Of a stretch of 64,000 bases of DNA, positions 39,101-48,900 are shown piece after piece. Numbering within the stretch: the stretch's first letter is position 1; every line of letters starts with the position of its first letter. The stretch comes from Phoronis australis (lineage: Eukaryota > Phoronida > Phoronidae). A model generated the notes under the pieces. The model was not told the DNA's origin. It ran no database searches and saw nothing but the letters and a program-made list of their open reading frames with translations. The stretch lies in NCBI GenBank assembly GCA_002633005.1, contig NMRA01000326.1, forward strand, positions 418,070 through 482,069, given 5' to 3'. The position numbers and the translations under genes were made by a program.

Positions 39101-41452
39101 TCATCACTCATATGAACAATGTCTCCGTCACTCACGTTACTGTGCATGTGACATGGGTCGCCAACTCCAATCATTTTGAGGATACTACAAACTAAACGAT
39201 CCCTAAATCCAACGTAAGTGAGTTCTCTAACAACCTAGCTAATCGTAGAATACTCGTCAGTGAGAAGTGGTGACGACAATTTTAGGAAACCAGCAAGAAA
39301 TCAACAGTGGAACAGATCCTCATAGCAAACTCGAACGCAGAAACAAAATGGCGGGAAATTCTTAACCCCCGAAATGTCACTTGCGGAGTAGGACACCAAT
39401 AATTAATAAAATTACGGGAAGCCGTAATTATCTGAAACATATGCCTGGGATAATCAACGAACAGTATTTTCGGTAAAAATGACATGAAAAAGGTTTCTTT
39501 CTCCTTTAGGTCCTTGGCCGAGGTGTGATAAATGCCAACTGGTTTGCCTCTACCTGATGATTTATCATATTGTAAAGTGTATTGAATTTACAGTATAAAA
39601 TAAATAATATTAACTTACAGTATAAAAATAAATAATAGTAACAACGACAACAATAATGATATGACATACAACTATTATATTCTTCAAATCAGAAATGGGT
39701 ATTAAGCATCTTTTAGATCGAATTTTTATACTTTTGTGTAATACATCGATTAGAGTTTCAACACATGTACTTCTGTAATGAATGGCCAACCTTCAAGATC
39801 AAAATGGAAGCCGTGAGTTAAGATAAGGCTGTGTTTGCGCAGGGATTATCAAAATTTCGAAGCAATTGTGAGTAACTTTTGTTGCAGATGAAAAGTCGTG
39901 GTGGTATCGTACTTTCGTCGCAGGTGGATTCTCGTTTAAATCTCCAAATTCACAGAGCAGGCCGAGCAGTTTGCCTAAAACACCGTCTCAAGAACGTCTA
40001 GAAATTGAGCGGAAGACACATGGCGGCGTGGTGTTCTTCAGAGACTACTATGCGCCGCTCTTGTTCAAGTGGCCGGTCAAGGCAATTACAGTTGTACTGT
40101 ACATAGTGTACCTTGCATTCGCAATAGAGGGTTGCGCTGAACTGCAGGAAGGCTTGCAGCTGAAACACCTATACAATGAAGGCTCCTACGCTCTGGATCA
40201 CCACGACAACACCGTGCAATACTTCAACAATTACAGCTTGTACGTGAGCTTGATGTTTAACAGCAAGTCCACCGAGTACCTGTCTCAGCAGTTTTTCGAC
40301 ACAGCCAATGAGCTAATTGACCTGTATAAAGACACCGGATACTTCCACGGCCGTGACTTCGCTATCTCATGCATTGGAGAGTTCCATAGCTATTACGAGA
40401 GAGCTGTCACCAATGCAACTAACAAAACAGACGACATGTTGAGGATGTTGGCAACCTTCATGCAGACACAGAGAGCCTTGGATATGAACTGCATGAAAGA
40501 CATAATTATGGACGAACGCAACCGCATCACAGCAACACGGCTCTTCATTCAATCCAAAGACTTGCAGAATTCTCAACGGCAGATGGAGATGATGTTGAAG
40601 TCGCGCGAGCTGGTGTCTTTGCCAAAGTACCGTGTGTACAATATTACTTCATACTCTCCTTGGTTTGTTTTCTACGACCAGTACGCTACCATAATACCGA
40701 ACACGTTGTTCAACCTTTTTTACACCATCGTTTCTATGCTGTTCGTGTCGCTGTTGCTGATCCCAAGTCCGATCGTCTGTGTCTGGGTACTTATAGCGGT
40801 TGTATCGATATGTACGGGAATGATAGGCTTCATGGCTTACTGGAAGGTCAATATGGACTCTGTAGCCATGATCAACGTCATTATGAGCGTTTGCTTTAGT
40901 GTCGACTTTTCCGCTCATATTGCTTACACATTCACATTATGTGAAGCTGACGACGTCGACAATAGAATGAAAATTGTCTTGTCACGAGTGGGCGTGCCTA
41001 TCACCATGTCAAGTGTGTCCACGTTGGTCGGTGTGGCCTTGCTATATTTATCCAGCGCATACGTTGTACAAGTGTTTTTTAAGATAATGTTTTTAGTTAT
41101 CATCTTTGGCACTTTTCACGGCTTATTAGTCATGCCGATACTTTTGAACCTAACCTATACACTGTTCTCAAGAAAAAAGAAATCTGATGCAGCTAATCAG
41201 GACGATAACCCGTTGCAACTGACACAGAGCCGAGATGAAACCAACAGCAAGAACAATGAAGGAAAATCAAACCTCGTTCAGTCTCATGAACAAGCAGAGG
41301 CAGAAACAAAAAAACAATCCGACAAAAATGTTGTTGAAGACAATGATAGGACTTCAAAGGTTGATCAACCGGATGAACCTCGTATGTCAGATGGCTTATT
41401 TCTGGTCCAGCCGTGCAAAGATATTTCTAAGCAAGACATACCCTCAAATTGA
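35139..41452 (+). CDS. Patched domain-containing protein (PTCHD3-like), 3 exons, 972 aa
   Basis: Exons 35139-36156, 37050-37385 and 39888-41452 join in phase (1, then 1) into 972 codons plus stop. Residues 26-48 form the first membrane helix, followed by a large extracellular loop. Residues about 265-450 are a sterol-sensing/RND-type block with IGVDD at about 341-345 and TDAVGFLIG. The second half repeats the plan, with a matching SVDF near residue 790. The charged tail after about residue 890 is cytoplasmic and low complexity. Patched-related proteins move or sense sterols or lipids using a cation gradient. The substrate here is unknown, and PTCHD3-like members are often multicopy in invertebrates. 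The start is the first ATG of the open frame. No frame breaks are seen. Confidence 0.93.
37050..37385 (+). CDS. PTCHD3-like exon 2
   Basis: Opens with CA, completing Ala, then IGVDDMFVLLAAWR and the rest of the sterol-sensing block. Donor gtaagt. The intron before it (36157-37049) shows no feature. Confidence 0.92.
38157..39505 (+). mobile_element. Kolobok-like THAP element, copy A (deleted)
   Basis: Inverted arms of about 90 bp: left includes gaaggcaac, agacatatgcttagtta and ggcttttcgtaatttt; right holds their complements (accgaaaatactgttc and aggagaaagaaacc when inverted). Flanked by TTAA at 38153-38156 and TTAG at 39506-39509, i.e. a TTAA site with one change. The interior has a damaged THAP frame from 38,415 (LHRF) and a CQVCGEGVTRRD segment on +, plus a minus-strand Cys motif (WCKCTVC) near 38,950-39,000. 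The stretch between them present in copy B is lost. Lies in the second intron of the PTCHD3-like gene. Confidence 0.82.
39888..41452 (+). CDS. PTCHD3-like exon 3
   Basis: Second half: FFRDYYAPLLFKWPVKA helix, second loop with Cys residues, the second membrane bundle and a tail rich in Lys, Asp, Gln and Asn. Ends TGA at 41450-41452. Confidence 0.95.
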
Positions 41453-41669
41453 GCGAGGACACATGGTGTCAGTTATTGAACCGATTGAACTGCTTGTTGG
41501 CGAAATGTGTTATAAAACGTCTACTGACCTATGACTGGATCTTTTTAGAGGATCTGCCTCGTTGGTTGCAGTGACTAGTTCATTGAAATGTCACGCACGC
41601 GAGGACTGTATGGCCCCTCTTGCAGAAACATGTGAATACTTCGTCAATGAGTGTGAGGTGTAACTCCAA

Positions 41670-41675
41670 AATAAA
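41670..41675 (+). promoter_or_regulatory. PTCHD3-like poly(A) signal (AATAAA)
   Basis: Canonical hexamer 218 bp past the stop, the first in the 3' flank. Confidence 0.65.
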
Positions 41676-42065
41676 TATACTTTTTGACGCATTAGATGTT
41701 TGGTGGGGGCTCTGATTAGTAACGACCTACTAATCGGAAATTAGCTAAACTGTGTGTGGCATTACTAATGTATTGGAAGGTATTTTTCGTAATCCAATTT
41801 CTTAACTATAAACTCGCTCGCCATTAAAGGAGAAGGCAACCTTTTTCCATGTCAGTTTGAGCTAAAATAAGGTTGGTTGGTTATCCTAGACATATTTTCC
41901 ACTTAATTACAGCTTTTCGTAATTTTTTTAATTACTCGGAGGCAACCATTTCGCGCCAATTTCTTTTCATATAGTCTGACTGTGAGAGCTGCCGAGTCAG
42001 TCATTGTTCTACCTCGGTTGTGTTAAGTTCCGTCGTCGTTTGCTTTCATTTACTAGTCAGTGAAT

Positions 42066-42506
42066 ATGCCACACTGTTGCTGCGTACCAGGAAGTACTAA
42101 TTATCGGCTCACGCGCGCTTTGGGAGTACCTTTGCATCGCTTTCCGATGGATGACACACTTTGCCGTACTTGGCTCGTTCGTGTGAAGAACGCAGCGTTA
42201 CCCGTCCACGCAACGGAGAATTACCGTGTGTGTGGCAAGCACTTTCTGCCGTCCGATTACGAAAGGGATTTGTACGTTGAACTGATGAAGGTCCCTGCGA
42301 AACAACGTCTGAAGAAGGTTGTCATTCACTCTGTGTTGATTCCCGGCAGTGCCCCGTCGCCACCCTCGAGAAGTGCGTATTTGAAGCGAGAAGCCTCGCG
42401 AGCTGTGGCCAGTACAGTGACTGGAGCCAGTGAAGGCACTTCATCTACTGCCGGTCACCCGTGCCTCCGAACGTACCTCAGAGCGTGCAATTCCTGGAAC
42501 CAGTAG
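42066..42506 (+). pseudogene. THAP-domain frame inside element copy B
   Basis: Starts MPHCCCVPGS. THAP landmarks follow: LHRFP, the Trp in RTWLVRV, VCGKHF as the C-x2-H half of the zinc site, and PSDYE. Then a Ser/Thr-rich linker. The 146-codon frame closes early. The frame that follows (42430-43053) carries CQVCGEGVTRHD and ECVAGHSGKW, typical of the next part of such transposases, so a frame break separates them. Confidence 0.78.
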
Positions 42507-42743
42507 TGATTCGCTCGGTGCTGTTTTCTCCAGCCCAGAGCCTCTAAGCAGCCCTGCAGCGATATTGAGTAGTGGGAGTGATTACAGGCTCAGTTCGACA
42601 CCCAGTGAAGAGGACAGTGAACAGATCGGTGAGCCAAACTTAGATAAGTTTATTGTGGACTTGTCTAAAGTGTTGGAGTTATTTAGAAGGTGCCAGGTAT
42701 GTGGCGAGGGAGTCACACGACACGATGTAAGCAGTTTGGGTGC

Positions 42744-43157
42744 TCAGGTCACCATCCAGTGGGAGTGTGTCGCGGGACACTCTGGCAAGTGGGACAGTTG
42801 TTCCTCTGTCCGTGGTATGCCGGAGGTCCACTTAACCATGTCCAATAGTGGCTTGGCCTCGTCGAACTCTGAACACCACAAGCATTCCATTGAGGTAGGC
42901 ATAACAACGCACACAGTGCATTTGCACCAAGATGTGTCACCATGTCTGTCCTCAGTAGCCGCCTCGTTTCTCTCAACAGCTGCCTGTGCCTGTGCGTACT
43001 CTGCCTCGTTATACTCGGGCTCAAACATGTACCCACCCACTGAATGTCCGTGAAAAAATTCCTCGTCACCACTGCTGTGAAAAAGGTCTCCGTCACTCAC
43101 ACTACTGTCACTGTGATACGGGTCACCGACTCCAGCCATTTTCAGCTTACAACACAC
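42744..43157 (-). CDS. Minus-strand Cys-rich frame in copy B (P2X7-C-like domain)
   Basis: 137 codons reading GDTSWCKCTVCVVMPTSMEC, then LWCSEF. The CxCxxC...MPT..E..WC spacing resembles the soluble domain shared by P2X7 receptors and many transposon-linked invertebrate proteins. An acidic Ser/Asp-rich lead (SDSSVSDGDLFHSSGDEEF) precedes it. The same motif is recognisable on the minus strand of copy A, with frame damage. It may be a second gene of the parent element, convergent with the THAP frame. Partial; family assigned from memory of the motif. Confidence 0.5.
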   Translation of the reverse strand: MCCKLKMAGVGDPYHSDSSVSDGDLFHSSGDEEFFHGHSVGGYMFEPEYNEAEYAQAQAAVERNEAATEDRHGDTSWCKCTVCVVMPTSMECLWCSEFDEAKPLLDMVKWTSGIPRTEEQLSHLPECPATHSHWMVT

Positions 43158-43559
43158 TAAACAATCCCTAAATCCAACGTAAATTCTCTACTAACCTATC
43201 TTGCCGCAGAATACTCGCCGATGGAAAGTGGTGGCGACAATTGTTGAAAAACAGCACAAAACAAAAGTAGAATAGAACAGATTCGCACGGTAAAGTCAAC
43301 GCAAAACCAAGTGGCGGGAAAGGCTTGCTTCCTAAAACGTCACTCCCGGAGTAGCGGACGAGTAATCTATAAAATTACGAAAAGCTGTAATTAAGTGGAA
43401 AATATGTCTAGGATAACCAAACAACCTTATTTTAGCTCAAAATGACATGGAAAACAATTTTGATTGAAATCACATCGTCATTTTGTGCACGCAATCTCGT
43501 TCCTCATAACACATTTCATAACGTCGGAGCCATTCAATAAACCAAACATATTGAAAAGA

Positions 43560-44690
43560 AGATAACAAAGCAGAGTTTGTCAATCAGCAGCATTCCTTTG
43601 AAGCAGAACGTATTGGTGAAATGTTAAATAATGATAACATCAATGAAGCCACAGACAATATTCGTGATTTAATTAAGCTCTGTCGATCAGCAGCAGGTAT
43701 GAGATGCAATTCACGGTCAACTAAACATAAAAGCAATGCTTAGTTTGACCAATACTGTTTAAATAATAAACGGGAAACTCGTAGGTGTCTAGGAAATTGC
43801 ATAAAAAATCAGTTGAAAATCAGACTCTCTACATACTTCAACGGGGAATATATCAAGCTTTATTAAATACTAAAAACATGCCTTTTTTGGACGTGAAAGT
43901 TTAGAAATTCATTCAATCTTTAAATGCCTCAGACTCAATTTTTTTGGAAATTTGTAAAAAACCAAGAGATACATTAAGACATAAGACGTCTAGTGACCAG
44001 TGGTTTCATACCTTTGGAAATGGGCACAGCAGTTGCTTTAAGAAAGTCGTTTGAGTAATGAGTACATTCAGTTTGGTATATTTGTCAAAGAGTTTTTAAG
44101 TCGCGCAAACTTGACTCTACAAGTTCCGCAAATGGTACTGAGGGAAATTTTGGAAAGTACTCTGGATAAAGAGAACACGATTGATGAAATCAAAGTGGGT
44201 ATAAACCAGATAAAAAAACGATAAATCTGTAGGTGTGGATGGAATTTAGTTAGAGTTTTAGAAATATTGCGCCTCTTTCTTTCCACAAACCCTCCAGTTG
44301 TTATTCAATCGTATTATAAATACAGGTATTTACCAACAGCTTGGAGTCAAGGGGTAATTGTGCCATTGTTCAAGAAAGGTAAAAGAGATTCGGCTGAAAA
44401 CTATAGCGACATAACATGAATGGAAGTTGTAAACAAAGTTTTCTCACAAGTGTTAGTCAACATATTACAGGAATGATCTAACGAGAACGACACAGTAAAT
44501 GAAAACAAGGCTGGGTCCCGGAAAGCGTATTCCACGGTATATTTTAAGTACACTGATAAATAAATTGTATTTCAAAAAGTAGAGGTAGATTTTATTGTCT
44601 TTTTGTGGACTTTCAAAAACCTTTTGGTATAACTGGTAAAGCGTATAATGTTTTACAATCCATGTATGAAAATATTTGTTACTGCAGACA
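43560..44690 (+). pseudogene. Non-LTR retrotransposon fragment (reverse transcriptase)
   Basis: In changing frames: KSVGVDGI, LLFNRIINTG, VIVPLFKKGKRDSAENYSDI, EVVNKVFSQVLVN, NENKAGSRKAYST, and [20 protein letters not shown]. These are the ordered blocks of a non-LTR reverse transcriptase. Many stops and frame changes, and deletions (for example after VDFQK) show it is dead. Clade not assigned. Confidence 0.8.
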
Positions 44691-44739
44691 CAATCTGTTG
44701 TGTTTTGATATATCTATACATATATCTATACATATATAT

Positions 44740-44813
<74 letters not shown>
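44740..44813. repeat. (TA)n microsatellite
   Basis: About 35 dinucleotides, with ta-ca variants just before it. Open frames of alternating Tyr-Ile across it are artefacts. From 44814 to 45837 nothing is recognised except a CRE-like tgacgtca near 45,134. Confidence 0.97.
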
Positions 44814-44817
<4 letters not shown>

Positions 44818-45837
44818 TTTCATTACCCATATTGTATATTTGAAGTGCCCCCAGATCTTGGACACGTCACGTGATACTGGCATTTAAAAGCTCGCCAGTT
44901 CTGAGTGCTCTGTAAGCATTAGACTGTGACCACCCTTTCTAGCTGGCTCAGTAGAGATGGTGTAGCTCCTTTAGGACCTTCATACGCTGTAAGATTTTCG
45001 GCAAATTATGCCTCACACTGTAACATCAAAGTCATGTTGTTATAAATATCAAGCATTTTCTTCGAACAGTCTCTCGTTCAGTTCCCAAAATCGGTAACTG
45101 GCCATTTTTACACTCCGCACGCCAGGGATATGACGTCATACCACCTATCGCGCGCAATGTTAAAATGGCTTATTCTTGTTACTTACTACTTCAGTTACAT
45201 CGAAGTAAAAAATGTGAAGGTTCTTATTAAGTGATTTAAAAAAGATCTACATTGGGATCTTGACGTGTGAAGCTTACTCAAATCCTTCATCCTTACAGCT
45301 TCCTAATTTTTGATTGTCGTGCTTGTCAAATCCAGATTTAACTGCTAAATGTAATTCTCAATTACCTTGACAATTTGAAACCCATGCGTCCAATATTTTT
45401 AAGAAATGACATTCTTTACCCACTATAATCTCACATTTTGGTTACTCGGTGCTCATGTCATTATGCTGCTGTGCTTCACAATGAACTTGTTCTGTATTTT
45501 GTTGACCGTTGTTTTACAACGCCCAATACTATTCAACACGTGACATTTTAATACGTCACACTTGATGTTACAGATAGTGTGCAAACTAACACATGGGATT
45601 GTTTAAATACCTGATTTACCCACACCGAGAAAAAATAAATTGCAAGATAAAAGTGGTAATGACGTGTTCACCTACAGTTCAAGGTCCACTGGATTTTATT
45701 TCTTTACACTGCTCTGCAGTTTGTCAAAAGGAGCCACAAGCACCCAGGTACGCAGTTGACGTATGCATTTCAATGCACGTGGCTTTTCACAAGCGTCAGT
45801 TGCTGGGTTTATCTTATTTCCCCCGACAATATCGTGC

Positions 45838-45846
45838 TATATAAAG
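45838..45846 (+). promoter_or_regulatory. TATA box of the glucan-binding protein gene
   Basis: tatataaag lies 41 bp before the start codon at 45887. An initiator-like cactcagag about 30 bp downstream implies a very short 5' UTR. Confidence 0.65.
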
Positions 45847-45886
45847 AGCAAAATTGTTGCACCAGTGTTACACACTCAGAGCAAGT

Positions 45887-45995
45887 ATGCTGTATACGGT
45901 GGCTTTGTTGTGCTTTATCAGCGCTTCACAAGCGGCTGTATCGAGACCAAACATTATTGAGCTTTCGCCTCGTGGTATCAGGTTCGAAATAAACG
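45887..45995 (+). CDS. Glucan-binding protein exon 1 (signal peptide)
   Basis: Signal peptide and RPNIIELSPRGIRFEIN, start of the CBM39-like fold; donor gtaggt. Confidence 0.92.
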
Positions 45996-48900
45996 GTAGG
46001 TTTTACTTGTATACGCTACGTGGTTACCTCTGATTCAGTGCAACGTCATTGGTTGTGTCAAAAGAATTCACCAAGTGTGCTATCTACATGGCGTGAAAAA
46101 AGGGAAAACAATGAACCACAGACAAAATAAGATATGGTGATGTTTTGGACCCAGTAAACTATCTATCTATTATTGTGTAACAGGAGTGCCCTGGACATGA
46201 TTATGTAAGTGAGATATATGCGCCCTCTAGTGGTCAAGCTGTGTATTACGTATGGAATTTTCCTATGATGTTGAGTCCTTTGGACATGGCCAAATATGGT
46301 CAGAAGCTAGGAGCTATGGGCCTTGCCCTTCAGATCGTGTCTGATTGGTTGAAATTGTGTACTTAAGCTTTGTCTCTGTCAGACACGAGGAGTCCAGTCG
46401 CAGAGTTCAAGGAGCAAACATTAACACTTTCACTCACACCAAATTACAACTGTTTGTGCAGCTTTCGGGCTCCTCCCGAACTTGGTTGCCAACAGTTTAG
46501 CCCCATGCAATTCTCGGGCTCCTCCCGAGCTTGATTGCATCTCACCTTTCGGATCTGAATAACCAAATTGCCCCGTTCTTGCACACACAACTATTAATCA
46601 GCGACTGGCTTGCCCGTGTATCAGAACTGTATAAATCACAACGCTGCGATACTAAATCATGGAACAACTGGATTGCTTGTAAGTGTGGAATATTGTAGTT
46701 ATATATTCTTACAATAAACCCATGTATTATTCACCAACTTTTAGTTTTCAACATCACCCTCAGTCCGCACCGGGCTCGTAAAATCGGGGCGCCTTGGTCG
46801 TAGATACCGCCCCCGTTACAATTGTATAACAAAATGATTGAGAACATTAAAAATTAGTTTGGTTTTTAGGATCATTTGTTATTCCCTGATTTTTTTTGTA
46901 CAGATAGTCCTGGTGTACGGCTGGTAGCAGTTCACTTTAATGTCAACAAACCACTGTCAGGAACACGAGCTGGTGATTGGAACGTCGACATTCGGTCCAA
47001 GACAAGTAAGCAACATGCACGGCTGCAGGCGCTCGATAAGCGGACAACGGGCCCTGCACAAACGGTCAACGGGCCCTGCAGAAAGGCAAAAATGTCGCAA
47101 TGTCGAAATTTGGAGCACGGTTGCTTCTCGATGCAGCCTTGGTGCAAAGCTATACATTAAATGTGTAGCTAGCTGTATTTTAACGATAGTCATCATACAA
47201 CTAACTGGTTGGCTAAGTATTAGTTAGCTGTAGTTTGACGGTAGTCTTCATATAACTAACTGACTGGCTAAGTGGTATCTAACTGTATTTTGACTATAGT
47301 CTTCATACAGCTAACTGACTGGCTAAGTGGTATCTAGCTGTATTTTGGCGATAGTCTTCATATAACTAACTGACTGGCTAAGTGGTATCTAACTGTATTT
47401 TGACGATAGTCTTTTGGCTAGCTAAGTGGTACTTAGGTGTATTTTGACGATAGTCATCATACAACTAAATGACTGGCTAAGTGGTACCTAGCTGTATTTT
47501 GACGATAGTCTTCATACAGTTAACTGGCTGGGTAGGTTCGAAGCAACATGTCTCACCCTGTCTGCATGAATGGCCAGCTCTGACACTTTTAAGGGTAAAT
47601 GAGCTATATCTCCGAAATTAGTACCCGCTGACACCAAACTCCTTTATCCGACTACAACTTTCCCAAATACGCAGACTTGGTCAATGAAAATAGTGTGCTA
47701 TTATGAACAAAGACGTTATTTTGGACACTCAAGGAAAAACTGATCCTTAAGAACTTGTTTTCTTGTGTTAGTTGACGCCAATAGTTTAATTGCAGGGTTC
47801 AAATCTACGAGTTAATGAAGACCTAGTATTGTATAGAACTACGCATTTCCTTCATTTCCATTCTTATTAAAACCTAACCACTGGCACACTTGCATGTTTG
47901 CCACGGCTTCCGTGCCCAGCCTGTGGCACTGCTAGACAGGTGCACCGAATGCAAGAAACAAATGTCGAGGTATGGTAAAAATAGTTGTATTATACATTTT
48001 ATGTAAAGATACAACGAATGTTTGTCTTCGTTTTCATTTAAAGCAAATTCATTCCTACGCATTTAAAAAAACACAAGTGCTGCCAATTCTAACTAAGTGT
48101 AAAAAGTTGATAAATAACTCCAAAAATTAAGTGGAAAAACCTGACACGAGATTGTTCTACTGGACTTTCACCCCAATATGACGTACTTCAGTATTTCAGG
48201 CGGCAACACAAGTCTTGTTGTGACCAGTCCCTCTCCAAGTGCTGTGGTCACTCGAGATCGAACTCGAAATTGCTTTCGTCATTTCCGTTTCACTTTTTGT
48301 GAGTGCAAGAAAAATTTTGATTATCCAGTGCTCAAGAACATTGTGGTTTATGAAAATGTGATTCTAGTAGAATAGAAAAGGACAAAATTAATCTCGAGTA
48401 AAATTAAAGATTTGACCCTGACCCTGTTGCTTTCAATATGGTTTGTATTCTTTCACAAGGTGGTGTGTTAGCATCTTGAAACATATTCCTCTATTGTACC
48501 CCCCCCCCAGCTATTCCTAGATCTTTAGTGACTGTTGCCAAGGCTTAAGCCTAATCGTCTTCTACAAACAAATCACAATCTAGCACAGTATAGAAACTAA
48601 TGATCTTCAAATGTTTCATATACTTTACTGGTTACATATTTTTTGATTCGCCACCTATGAAAATTTTTTGAAAACAGAGCGATTTAAACAGGTATGAAGC
48701 CACTGACTTTCATTCATCATAAATCGTCATATTGGTGACAATGCCTTGTGTCTTGAAGTCAGAAAAGCAAACGAAATTCCAAGACAGGTGGTGCATCAGC
48801 TTTACTTGTACATTTAAAAATAGTAACACAGTTTTCATGCTGAAATTCATCCTGGAACAAAGTCAAAATGAACAAAATCCAGTGGCGGATGGGGGGGGGG

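Larger units (their letters stand above)
41828..43468 (+). mobile_element. Kolobok-like THAP element, copy B (deleted)
   Basis: Left end aggagaaggcaacc follows TTAA (41824-41827). The arms share cctagacatattttccactt and aattacagcttttcgtaatt, inverted on the right, over about 100 bp. The outermost right end is diverged, so 43468 is approximate. TTAA target sites together with a THAP domain are features of the Kolobok superfamily. No transposase core is present, so it is non-autonomous. Confidence 0.82.

Noticed and set aside
44605-44887. Open frames on both strands with Tyr-Ile runs
   Set aside because: Produced by the (TA)n microsatellite.
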